Positions 17,302 to 24,676 are shown, numbered from the stretch's first letter. The stretch: 64,000 nt of DNA from Pseudoalteromonas sp. S2755 (GCF_005886535.1 NZ_PNDS01000028.1:1-64000); one strand, 5' to 3'. Notes: a model not told the origin generated them from the letters alone. Translations and numbers: made by a program.

Positions 17302-18624
17302 TTACAGTAGTCTGTCTTGATACTCATGAATGACTTGTAACTCAACCCCAACTGTCGCTAAAAGATGACTAATAGCGATTAACCTAAGTAAGTGCCCAAT
17401 CTCCACATAATCAGACAAATTTAGCTTATTCATCATTTTTTTACTTTGCGTCAGATGCGCAATTTCATTCCTGACTGTACTTAAGCTTTTACCAACTGTA
17501 TCTTTGCTGGCTTTGGCGAGAAGCACTTCTAAATTATTAATTAACTTAGTGCAGCCATAATGGCGGATAGGATTTTCAAACCTAGTATCTTTCGACATAC
17601 CCAAAGAATGATTAATTGACTCTAACTGAGTGATATACAAAACGATATCACTGTAAGCTGAGTGGAGGGTTCGGAAATTCGTTTCAAACATTAAAGTTGT
17701 CGAGATAACTCGAAACTCTTCATAGTGTTGAAGCCAGTTAGGCACTACTTCTTCTAGACTCACTTTCTTATTATTAATTGGTAGATGAAAGTGATTGCTT
17801 TTTGAAGTAGCCACCTCCAATGTTCTCGACTCAACAAACTGGGATGATAGTAATTGGATTCGGTTTTGGTTGTAAATAAACTCTACTACATCTAGCAGAA
17901 TAGGCTTAAACATAAACACAGAAAACAATGATGATATTTTATAGAGGTCATCATAGATGTTTTCAACTGACTTAGCGTTGTTTGCACTGTATTCAAAATA
18001 ATATTCGAGGGATTTTCGCAGTAACACTGATTGCTTCGGATATCTATTTGTAAGTTCCTCGATTGAGTCATGTAGCTCACGTGCCAGATCACCACTATCA
18101 ATTTCAGGAACTATTACATTTCTAAGATTACTATCAACACTATGCCCAAAAGCCTCATGTTTTACGTTCAATTGAAACTCTTTAGAACGGATCTCATGCA
18201 GGTTACCGTCTTCAAATGCAACAAACAGTTCATGGCCTTTGTTGAAAAAGAAATCTTGCATATGGCCAAACGTAAAATGGCACTTTTCTAACTTGGTATC
18301 TTTATCGATAAAATCACCAACTAGAAGATGCTGAAATCCATGACGTCCAAATTTTGTATTGATACTACCAAAACGCATTGTCCCACCCGAAAAATCAAAC
18401 GGGCCGATCAAAGTGCACTTCTTACCGTTATCCAATATTGCAAAAAGTCTCTCTGCTTCCCGAGGTAAGCGCGAATCTGAAATACTGTATGTTAAGACCA
18501 AACCATTTTCTGGAGAAAACGACACTTTGCCTGCGAACTTAACTTCATAAGAATCTTCGGCAAGAAAGAATTCGCCAAAATACTCGCACGACTCATACGA
18601 GCTTAGTTTCTTTTTAGAACTCAC
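17302..18624 (-). CDS. ApeA-like HEPN domain protein, probable anti-phage ribonuclease (cassette gene)
   Basis: This is a cassette-borne protein of about 440 aa. The C-terminal part (about 190-440) is helical and contains TVRNEIAHL, the HEPN R-x4-H motif (Arg385, His390). HEPN proteins with this motif are usually RNases in toxins, CRISPR effectors and abortive-infection systems. The N-terminal ~180 aa is beta-rich (YFGEFFLAEDSYEVKFAG, GPFDFSGG) and resembles in arrangement the N-terminal domain of ApeA, a known single-gene phage-defence protein. No SD sequence is clear; GTG 18624 is preferred over TTG 18639. The gene is bracketed by two attC-like sites. Function is inferred; it could also be a toxin with another trigger. 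Confidence 0.72.
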   Translation of the reverse strand: MSSKKKLSSYESCEYFGEFFLAEDSYEVKFAGKVSFSPENGLVLTYSISDSRLPREAERLFAILDNGKKCTLIGPFDFSGGTMRFGSINTKFGRHGFQHLLVGDFIDKDTKLEKCHFTFGHMQDFFFNKGHELFVAFEDGNLHEIRSKEFQLNVKHEAFGHSVDSNLRNVIVPEIDSGDLARELHDSIEELTNRYPKQSVLLRKSLEYYFEYSANNAKSVENIYDDLYKISSLFSVFMFKPILLDVVEFIYNQNRIQLLSSQFVESRTLEVATSKSNHFHLPINNKKVSLEEVVPNWLQHYEEFRVISTTLMFETNFRTLHSAYSDIVLYITQLESINHSLGMSKDTRFENPIRHYGCTKLINNLEVLLAKASKDTVGKSLSTVRNEIAHLTQSKKMMNKLNLSDYVEIGHLLRLIAISHLLATVGVELQVIHEYQDRLL

Positions 18625-18649
18625 TGCGATGTACCCCAATATTGATGCT

Positions 18650-18753
18650 AGTTAACACCATGATAAGAGGCGTCTTAATGTTGGCTAAAATCAGTGAGGA
18701 ACGAACACCCAGCCAACATTAAGACGTCCATTTCCTTTACCATCTTGTTAGCT
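18650..18753 (-). repeat. integron attC site 2 (~104 nt)
   Basis: The minus strand runs AGCTAACAAGATGG ... GGTGTTAACT. Inside, ACGTCTTAATGTTGGCT and its complement AGCCAACATTAAGACG form a 16-bp near-perfect stem around a ~20-nt variable region. The outer arms pair imperfectly, with unpaired bases, as in attC bottom-strand hairpins. The left end overlaps the stop of the small acidic-protein gene (TAA inside GCTAACAAG). Confidence 0.8.
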
Positions 18754-19077
18754 ATACTTTAACTCTTCATCTGTAATTACAAGTGCGTCATCAACTGCTT
18801 CTCCATCTAGAAGAGAATATAAGACGTAGTAACCAACCTCTTCGTCATCTAATACAACGCTTAACTGCGTTTCAATATATGGATATTCCAAGGTATCACT
18901 TTTAAAGCACAATTTGTGAGAGTCAAATTCGAACTTTAATCGTGACTTGATTTCACTTTCAAGGTCGAAATCCTCAGAATTCACCCAGAATTGAGCTCCA
19001 TCCATAGCCCTAGATTCGAGCCCTAACTCATCAGCTACTAAACTAATTTGTGCCACTAATTTCTGATTTTTACTCAT
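18748..19077 (-). CDS. small acidic protein of unknown function (cassette gene)
   Basis: I do not recognise this 109-aa protein. It is strongly acidic (for example VVLDDEEVGYYVLY and DGEAVDDALVITDEE) and appears soluble, with mixed alpha/beta character and no signal peptide or membrane segment. It fills one cassette exactly: the ATG begins 14 nt after attC3 and the stop lies within attC2. Small acidic cassette proteins can be antitoxins, immunity proteins or phage-protein binders, but nothing in the sequence decides this. The ribosome site (TAGGCT before ATG) is weak. Confidence 0.7.
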   Translation of the reverse strand: MSKNQKLVAQISLVADELGLESRAMDGAQFWVNSEDFDLESEIKSRLKFEFDSHKLCFKSDTLEYPYIETQLSVVLDDEEVGYYVLYSLLDGEAVDDALVITDEELKYS

Positions 19078-19090
19078 AGCCTATTTGTAT

Positions 19091-19187
19091 AGCTAACGCC
19101 CGATTAACGGGTAAAAAATTGTGGGCTAAAATTGAGCAAAGCGAATAGCCCGAAAGTTTTTTATCCCTGTTTAATTGCTTGTTATGT
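19091..19187 (-). repeat. integron attC site 3 (~97 nt)
   Basis: The minus strand runs ACATAACAAGCAATTAAACAGGG ... CCCGTTAATCGGGCGTTAGCT in pieces: the left half ATTAAACAGGGATAAAAAA pairs with the right half TTTTTTACCCGTTAAT, with small bulges, and an inner GGGCT/AGCCC stem closes the centre. The ends TAACAAGC and GGGCGTTAG closely match the end pattern of vibrio and pseudoalteromonad attC sites. The upstream gene's stop codon lies inside the site, a typical cassette trait. Confidence 0.85.
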
Positions 19188-20022
19188 CACTTGCTAGCGC
19201 ACGATGAACTCTTTCCATCAAACTACGATAATGCCTATGATTTTCTTTTGACGGGCTTCTCATCATAAATTCTTCTGTTTCCATTAGGAGGTAGTGCAAA
19301 CGTTCATTTCGCTCCCCCTCTGGCATTCGTTTGTTATTTACAATGTTCGTAAGTTCATTTGATATACGCTCATATTCAATCATCTCAATTGAAGATTTAC
19401 TGCCAACCCCACGAATAGCCATATTCTCGACTAGACTCTTCATTTGTCTCATTTCGGCATGCATCACATCTAGAGATAGCAGTTCTCTGTTGTGTTCAAT
19501 ATCTGGCAATTGAGCAGGTGAATTTAGTGCCAAAAGTTTAACGATAGAGTTTACATTACCTTGCTTTCCGTCAGCTTCAAACGTAGCTTCAATTGAGTCT
19601 TTTAGTTCTTTTTGAATAGATAATACATCGTGATACTTCATCTCTTTGCAGTATTCGAGGTATCGAAGTGGAGCAATATCGAATATTTTGGGGGTACCTT
19701 TCTCTTGAATTAACACAACTGGTTTGTCAAAAGCCTGCCTAATTCCTAGTTCGAAAAGTACATTTGGGTTCCTATTACTTAGATCACAAATTGCAATTGG
19801 AGCTTCAATAAGCTGTTTTAAGATATCAAGATGAATCAAGTTGGTTTGTTTGACTTCATCCGCACGTACTGGCTTGAATCCAGCCATATCACAAGCAGGC
19901 GAAATTATATTGTCATACACATGCTTAAAATGCCCGTTAGGATAACCCTCGGCATCGGCTATTGGCATGATGATAAAGCACTCTTTATTATCTTTTACTA
20001 CTTTAGGCTTTGGATTCGCCAT
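19171..20022 (-). CDS. TIR / nucleoside deoxyribosyltransferase-like protein (cassette gene)
   Basis: This is a 283-aa soluble protein. Residues 14-110 form a Rossmann-like TIR/nucleoside-2-deoxyribosyltransferase-type domain: CFIIMPIAD, YDNIISPACDMAGFKPVRAD, EAPIAICDLSNRNPNVLFEL, GIRQAFDKPVVLI. The candidate catalytic Glu91 sits in NPNVLFELG. Domains of this kind act on NAD or nucleotides, and several are effectors of bacterial immune systems. The C-terminal half (160-283) is helical and may sense or oligomerise. The start is ATG 20022, which has AAGGAG 6 nt upstream; the longer frame from 20040 begins inside attC4. The stop lies inside attC3. Defence is inferred from domain and cassette context. 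Confidence 0.75.
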   Translation of the reverse strand: MANPKPKVVKDNKECFIIMPIADAEGYPNGHFKHVYDNIISPACDMAGFKPVRADEVKQTNLIHLDILKQLIEAPIAICDLSNRNPNVLFELGIRQAFDKPVVLIQEKGTPKIFDIAPLRYLEYCKEMKYHDVLSIQKELKDSIEATFEADGKQGNVNSIVKLLALNSPAQLPDIEHNRELLSLDVMHAEMRQMKSLVENMAIRGVGSKSSIEMIEYERISNELTNIVNNKRMPEGERNERLHYLLMETEEFMMRSPSKENHRHYRSLMERVHRALASDITSN

Positions 20023-20036
20023 GAATACTCCTTGTG

Positions 20037-20095
20037 ACATAACACTTTAGTATTTATGCGACATGCAGTTTGTGTTGCATAGTCGCTTGTTGGAC
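20037..20095 (-). repeat. integron attC site 4 (59 nt, classic 59-base element length)
   Basis: The minus strand starts with GTCCAAC, a perfect RYYYAAC inverse core, and ends with GTTATGT, a near-match to the GTTRRRY core. The middle GCGACTATGCA pairs with TGCATGTCGC with one extra base, around ACACAAAC. The length is exactly that of the classic 59-base element. The SD of the next gene begins just after the core. Confidence 0.8.
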
Positions 20096-20134
20096 TGAGC
20101 TGCTACCTGCTCGGTGTGACAGAGTTGGTGTTGT

Positions 20135-20252
20135 TTATGCTATAGGAATTTGCTTTTTAGAGGCTCTCACTTTCCTAGCTAGTGTAATCAGTTTAGCTAG
20201 TGTTATGTAAGCTTTCCCTGCATCGCATCGCTCAGCGCTTATTATGTATTCA
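20135..20252 (-). other. apparently non-coding segment upstream of attC4
   Basis: A 40-codon open stretch exists on the minus strand and ends in a TAA at 20135 (with residues such as AKLITLARKVRASKKQIPIA), but it has no start codon with a ribosome site and its other frames are closed. It lies where a cassette gene upstream of attC4 would be expected. I read it as a non-coding cassette or gene remnant that may carry a promoter. Confidence 0.3.
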
Positions 20253-20280
20253 TTACACCTAAATTTTCCTTAATAATCAA
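20252..20280 (-). promoter_or_regulatory. promoter-like sequence driving the cassette array
   Basis: On the minus strand TTGATT (20275-20280) and TGTAAT (20252-20257) are spaced by exactly 17 nt, and the region is AT-rich. It points into the cassette array about 230 nt before the first cassette gene. It could act as a cassette-borne or host promoter in place of an integron Pc. Confidence 0.45.
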
Positions 20281-20383
20281 TTATATTTTTTTAGCGTACA
20301 GAGGCCGCTAGCCTGAGCAATTAAGCATGTTAAGTACTTGGTTTTACACATCAGTCCTAATCAAGCATCCCCTCCTTGGCTTA

Positions 20384-20603
20384 TATCAAAGCGCATCCAT
20401 GCGCTCCTCGTTCATTCTTTTTAAACGACGAAAAAGAACGAACCAAGAAAACGTCGCCCCAGCATCACACTCAATCCTCAAATCTTAAGCTGATATAGTG
20501 CAACCGTCTTGTAAGGCACGTCCATGATGCCAGACAAGACTTGGCCGACGTCCTGTCGGTACATTGCATATCGGCTTATGCTTTTCGGGTGTGATGGAGG
20601 GGA
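20384..20603. repeat. ~220 bp structured intergenic repeat, copy 1
   Basis: This copy starts ATATCAAAGCGCATCC and ends GGGTGTGATGGAGGGG; the second copy lies 603 bp to the right and is about 90% or more identical by eye. It is made of nested hairpins: GCGCATCCATGCGC, AAGCTGATAT with ATATCGGCTT, GTCTTGT with ACAAGAC, GGCA with TGCC, and CCGAC with GTCGG. It is not coding; the short open frames in it are not conserved in frame. Confidence 0.85.
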
Positions 20604-20709
20604 AATCGCGCTGTCTGTTAGTTCTGGTTTTATCTCCTGAAGCAGCTAAGTCACTTACAAGCACCAAAAAAGCTCTCAGCACCGTTTTCCTCCCTCATCA
20701 CACCCGAAA
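20583..20709. repeat. inverted pair TTTCGGGTGTGAT / ATCACACCCGAAA
   Basis: The right end of repeat copy 1 (TTTCGGGTGTGATGGAGGG) recurs inverted about 100 bp further right as CCCTCATCACACCCGAAA. A third, direct partial copy (TTTCGGGTGTGAT) lies near 21346. The pair could mark the ends of a mobile or recombined unit. Confidence 0.55.
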
Positions 20710-20718
20710 GTAAAGTGC

Positions 20719-20936
20719 CAATGAGTCATTTCAACGCATGGATGCGTGAAAAGCTGTGACAGGGACAGGGATGTCCCTTACACAGCGGTGACGTTCATAT
20801 TGGCAATTTACTTGAGGAGTCAGTGTGATGTTGGGAGTGCCCTTTCTTTTGCATACTTGTTCTTTGGGCATCAAAGAAAAGTATGTCGTAGCCCATGGAT
20901 GGGCGTCGAAACCTGTCAGGAGGACGGGCTGACTTT
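20719..20936. repeat. cluster of small palindromic modules between the repeat copies
   Basis: This stretch holds ACGCATGGATGCGT, GGGACAGGGATGTCCC, GCCCATGGATGGGC and a longer hairpin CATACTTGTTCTTTG/CAAAGAAAAGTATG. All the short stems enclose a TCCxTG or complementary CAxGGA loop. No gene is visible. Confidence 0.6.
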
Positions 20937-20986
20937 ACGGTAAATTTCGAGCTACCAGCCGTTAGCAACATAAACCTCCATGTTTA

Positions 20987-21207
20987 ATATCAAAGCGCAT
21001 CCATGCGCTCCTCGTTCATTCTTTTTAAACGACGCGATCGAGCGAACCAAGAAAACGTCGCCCCAGCATCACACTCAATCCTCAAATCCTAAGCCGATAT
21101 AGTGCAACCGTCTTGTAAGGCACGTCCTTGTGCCTGACAAGACTTGGCCGACATCCTGTCGGCACATTGCATATCGGCTTATGCTTTTCTGGTGTGATGG
21201 AGGGGGA
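20987..21207. repeat. ~220 bp structured intergenic repeat, copy 2
   Basis: This is the second copy of the element at 20384. Differences often sit in loops or keep pairing: GGCAC now pairs with GTGCC across GTCCTT, AAGCCGATAT restores pairing to ATATCGGCTT, and CCGAC-ATCCT-GTCGG changes only the loop. One segment (CGCGATCGAGCG) differs from copy 1. The following 21208-21580 contains another degenerate end (TTTCGGGTGTGATAAAGGG) and no gene. Confidence 0.85.
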
Positions 21208-21607
21208 ATAAGTTGCTTGTGAGATCTTCTACTATTTTTGCGATAAAGCTGTTTGCAAGGGTTGCAAAAACTATCAGCATAGCCTCCTGATTAGCAGTGC
21301 ATATAGTTTTGTGGGAGGTGGTTTACCCGCCGAGCTGTTATGTTTTTTCGGGTGTGATAAAGGGAAAATGGTGTTGCCTGTAAGCTTGGATCTTACCTAA
21401 GCAGCTGAACTTTTAGGCTAGGTTGAGCATCATGATTCAATATTACCCAAAACAAAATCTTAACAATTCAGTGATGTAGATTTCGCCAGAACCCTGTATT
21501 ATAAGCCTGTTAAAAGCTTAGGAACGGGTGCGCCTGTAATTGAAGCGAATGGATACTAAAATCAATAACTGTGCTTATGGAACTTTTTGCGCGAATGGAA
21601 TGATATT

Positions 21608-22939
21608 ATGATCAAGAAAACCGCCATCATCATTGCAATATTGGCTGCTATTAGCGGCTGTAAATCGCTAGTTTATAAAGGTAATAAACTTTACGAAGCG
21701 GGAATGTACCGCCAAGCTGCTGAATATTATTCACAAGCACTCGCGGAAGACCCAGAGGATCTTGAAGCGAAACAAGGTTTAACACTGGCGCGAGATAAGC
21801 TTATAGATAAAGGTCTTATCGATGTACGTATGCTGCGCTTGGCAAATAACTACACCGCTGCTGCAACTAGGCTTGAAGAAATCGTAGAGAACCAAGCACA
21901 ATGGCAAATGAAGCCGACTGGCGCGATGGCAAATACCCAAAGAGAAGAACTGGATTACGCGAGACAGTGGCTGCTCGATGAAGCCCGTTCGATATCAAAT
22001 ACGCCCTATCCCGACAAGTTTAAGCTGTTTGAACATAACTATCGCCATCTGATCGGCAATGCGCAATTAGCAAGCGCCATGAGCACCCACTATGACACGC
22101 TAAGAACGCAAGCGCAGAAAAAGTGTGATGAACTTGCAGGACAGGTCAGTGGGCAGCGCTTCTATTTAAAAAGTTTTACGGAAAAATACTGTTTAGCGTG
22201 GCAAACTCCAAAACGTTTACGTGTAGACAACCAAGATAAAAGTCGTTATTTTGCGATGAACATACGGGATCGTGTCGATATTGGCTTGCGCTTTGGCAAC
22301 TCAATCAGAGGACAATATGGCGCATTTATCTCAAGCCTAAATACGGCATTTAATAATAGCCTCTGGTTTGATAGTGATGGCAGTCAACAGCTTTCATTAG
22401 AGTTATATGCAGATGCAGACTATTACCGCACTAGCAATCAATACATCCAGCGTAAGCATTATCAACAGGAAGTTGAACGACCAGACCCAAATAACTCAGA
22501 TAAGACACACACCGTTGAAGTCACAAGAGAGTTCACTTACCCGGTGACCATCTACGATGAGAAATTTGATATCAACGTTAGTTATGAAGCGAGTTTAGCC
22601 CATCGTTATATCAAAGGTAGTGCAAGCGATAGTAAGCATAATAAAACCCGCGCGCATCAGGCTGATTTTGAGCAACTTGATATCACCCCACTGTCTCCTG
22701 ACTTTCTTAATCTTTCACAGATAACAGAAAAGACCTTTGACGCATTACTTAAAAAATTCTCTCAAGATCTTACGCTAACTTGGAAGCAAAACTACTGTGG
22801 ACAGGCACTTGGCACCAATAAAGGTGAAAATATTCTACGCTGTGCCAAGCTTGAGCCCGAGCATGACTATATCAACCGTTGGTTTGACCAGCACTTTGGG
22901 ATCAAGTACTCAGAAATGACGACTTTATACGGTATTTAA
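21608..22939 (+). CDS. lipoprotein with N-terminal TPR-like segment, unknown function
   Basis: This is a 443-aa protein with a lipoprotein signal (MIKKTAIIIAILAAISGC, lipidated Cys18). Residues about 20-75 look like a tetratricopeptide repeat (YEAGMYRQAAEYYSQALAED), then a long region rich in aromatic and charged residues without a recognisable enzyme motif (for example TVEVTREFTYPVTIYDEKFD). Start ATG 21608 is chosen because it begins the signal peptide; the in-frame TTG at 21587 would spoil it. It should be anchored in the cell envelope. It lies between the repeat zone and efpL, 83 nt before the latter. Confidence 0.75.
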   Translation: MIKKTAIIIAILAAISGCKSLVYKGNKLYEAGMYRQAAEYYSQALAEDPEDLEAKQGLTLARDKLIDKGLIDVRMLRLANNYTAAATRLEEIVENQAQWQMKPTGAMANTQREELDYARQWLLDEARSISNTPYPDKFKLFEHNYRHLIGNAQLASAMSTHYDTLRTQAQKKCDELAGQVSGQRFYLKSFTEKYCLAWQTPKRLRVDNQDKSRYFAMNIRDRVDIGLRFGNSIRGQYGAFISSLNTAFNNSLWFDSDGSQQLSLELYADADYYRTSNQYIQRKHYQQEVERPDPNNSDKTHTVEVTREFTYPVTIYDEKFDINVSYEASLAHRYIKGSASDSKHNKTRAHQADFEQLDITPLSPDFLNLSQITEKTFDALLKKFSQDLTLTWKQNYCGQALGTNKGENILRCAKLEPEHDYINRWFDQHFGIKYSEMTTLYGI

Positions 22940-23022
22940 GGCTTAGAATGGATTTTGAAACTCGCCAAAAAGTCGAAAAATGATTATATTGTGCCAACTT
23001 TATTTGTATTAGGAATTAAGCT

Positions 23023-23592
23023 ATGCCAAAGGCAAGTGAAATAAAAAAACATGCCGCGATCGAGTATAACGGCCGCGTAATGATTGTTCGTGATATTGAG
23101 CGCTCAGTACCACAAGGTCGCGCTGGCGGTAGCCTATACCGTATGCGTATGTACGATGTAGTAGATAACTCTAAAGTAGATGAAACGTTTAAAGCGGAAG
23201 AGATGCTGACACTTGCAGATCTTAACCGCCGTCCTGCAATGCTCTCATATGTAGATGGTGATGAATATGTGTTTATGGATGATGAAGACTACACGCCATA
23301 CCACCTAAATAAAGAGTCTATTGCTGAGCAATTGCTATTTATTGATGAATCAACTAAAGGTTTATCTATCGTCGTAGTTCAGGGCATGCCTGTTTCTATC
23401 GACTTACCTTCAAGCGTAGAGCTTGTGATTGAAGATACCTCTCCTTCAATCAAGGGCGCATCTGCTAGTGCTAGAACAAAGCCTGCGACATTAACGACTG
23501 GCCTTGTTGTTCAAGTTCCTGAGCATATTTCAAGCGGTGACAAAATTAAGATCAACACTGCTGAATCTAAGTTCATGGGCCGTGCAGAATAA
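23023..23592 (+). CDS. efpL: elongation factor P-like protein EfpL (YeiP)
   Basis: This 189-aa protein has the three-domain EF-P architecture. EfpL/YeiP helps ribosomes pass polyproline and other stalling motifs. The tip loop of domain I reads [13 protein letters not shown] with Arg33, the position of Arg33 in E. coli Yei[17 protein letters not shown] and [20 protein letters not shown] are nearly invariant YeiP segments. AGGAATTAAGCT precedes the ATG. The protein belongs to YeiP rather than EF-P proper because of the arginine loop and YeiP-type C terminus. Confidence 0.94.
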   Translation: MPKASEIKKHAAIEYNGRVMIVRDIERSVPQGRAGGSLYRMRMYDVVDNSKVDETFKAEEMLTLADLNRRPAMLSYVDGDEYVFMDDEDYTPYHLNKESIAEQLLFIDESTKGLSIVVVQGMPVSIDLPSSVELVIEDTSPSIKGASASARTKPATLTTGLVVQVPEHISSGDKIKINTAESKFMGRAE

Positions 23593-23607
23593 GTCCATTG
23601 CACTTTT

Positions 23608-23633
23608 GATAGCGAGCCGTAGTGCTCGCTATC
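23608..23633. terminator. 10-bp hairpin between efpL and ligE
   Basis: GATAGCGAGC and GCTCGCTATC pair perfectly around CGTAGT, 16 nt after the efpL stop and before the convergent ligase gene. It lacks a T-run, so it is a probable but not canonical terminator for both genes. Confidence 0.55.
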
Positions 23634-23672
23634 GTCTAAAAATCCCCAAACTTTCTTTGCCGTAGTAGCTTT

Positions 23673-24512
23673 CTATAATTTTGGCCTTACTCTTAAAAAT
23701 CGCGCAAAACGCGGTTTACCAAACTTAGTATATCCTTGATATCGATAGGTAATTTGGCTACCAATCGGTGGTGGTGATGCGCGCTCTTCGTCGCTAAACC
23801 CCGACCCAATTTTAAACTCCATACCTTGTTCATCTCTCACCAGTAGCGATCCCATCATCCCTTGGTACTTTCCCTTACCGGGTAAATGCCTAATCACGAT
23901 GGCTTCGTCATCAAGGTGCGGCTTGTATTTTAATACGTTGGTTGTTCTTCCATCTTCATGCTTGGCATTTTTAGCATGCAAAATAACTCCTTCACCACCT
24001 CGCTTTAAGACACCATGATAATAGTCGTTTAGCTCATCAACGGAGCCAAATGATAGCTGCTTGACGGGTTTAATGTGTGATAACTCAATATGGCTTAGTA
24101 GGCTTAAGTAACGCTCATGACGCTGGGAGAATATTTCTGTAGAATTTGGCGCATCAAATACATAATAAGTCACTTGACGCCAGTGCTCATTATTAGGCGA
24201 ATGGCGCCTTGCAATCGCGCTCACAAAAGCGAAGTTATTGTACCCAGCCCACAACTCGCCGTCTAACCATGTATCAGGTAGTCCCTGCGTAAACCAGTCT
24301 GGTGCCTTAATTAAATGACCACCACGCGTACGCAGTTGCGAGCCATCCCAAATGGCCCTAACACCATCGAATTTTTCACTAACAAGATAATTAGAAATAT
24401 CTTCGTCGCCTTGATATACCGAAGCGAGCTGGATTTTTGTGTGGGTTTCATTTCCATAAAGGAGATTGGAAAAACCTAATAATAGACAGAATAAGAATGG
24501 TACATATCGCAT
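23673..24512 (-). CDS. ligE: periplasmic ATP-dependent DNA ligase (Lig E type)
   Basis: This 279-aa ligase has a signal peptide (MRYVPFLFCLLLGFSNLLYG) and the minimal two-domain layout of Lig E. The nucleotidyltransferase motif I KFDG is at 47-50, with Lys47 accepting AMP. Motif III-like DAPNS, motif IV GGEGVILH and motif V LKYKPH follow, then an OB domain (GKGKYQGMMGSLLV). Lig E seals nicks and is thought to act outside the cytoplasm, in DNA uptake or in extracellular DNA/biofilm. RBS AAAGGA precedes the ATG. It is monocistronic on the minus strand. The symbol follows family usage. Confidence 0.88.
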   Translation of the reverse strand: MRYVPFLFCLLLGFSNLLYGNETHTKIQLASVYQGDEDISNYLVSEKFDGVRAIWDGSQLRTRGGHLIKAPDWFTQGLPDTWLDGELWAGYNNFAFVSAIARRHSPNNEHWRQVTYYVFDAPNSTEIFSQRHERYLSLLSHIELSHIKPVKQLSFGSVDELNDYYHGVLKRGGEGVILHAKNAKHEDGRTTNVLKYKPHLDDEAIVIRHLPGKGKYQGMMGSLLVRDEQGMEFKIGSGFSDEERASPPPIGSQITYRYQGYTKFGKPRFARFLRVRPKL

Positions 24513-24676
24513 AGCATAATCCTTTGCAGTGGATAGTTAATACCAGCGAATTGGTGCATTGTTTGCGTTCGCCGATATTAAAGATTAACAAATTTCACAC
24601 TTAAAGATTACACAAGAATCGACGTTTGTAAAATCGAACAACTTTGACTAAAAGTCCCTGTTTATACCAATTGTTA

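Noticed and set aside
17302..20022. Ordinary operon of three genes
   Set aside because: Each gap holds a different large imperfect palindrome with attC-type ends, which an ordinary operon would not have.
20485..20682. 65-aa frame inside repeat copy 1
   Set aside because: The second repeat copy does not preserve the frame, so the conserved quantity is the hairpins, not a protein.
20746..20943. 65-aa frame between the repeat copies
   Set aside because: It runs across several small palindromes and has no SD; I treat it as chance.
20340..21430. CRISPR array
   Set aside because: There are only two long copies and varied palindromes, no short direct repeats with unique spacers and no cas genes.
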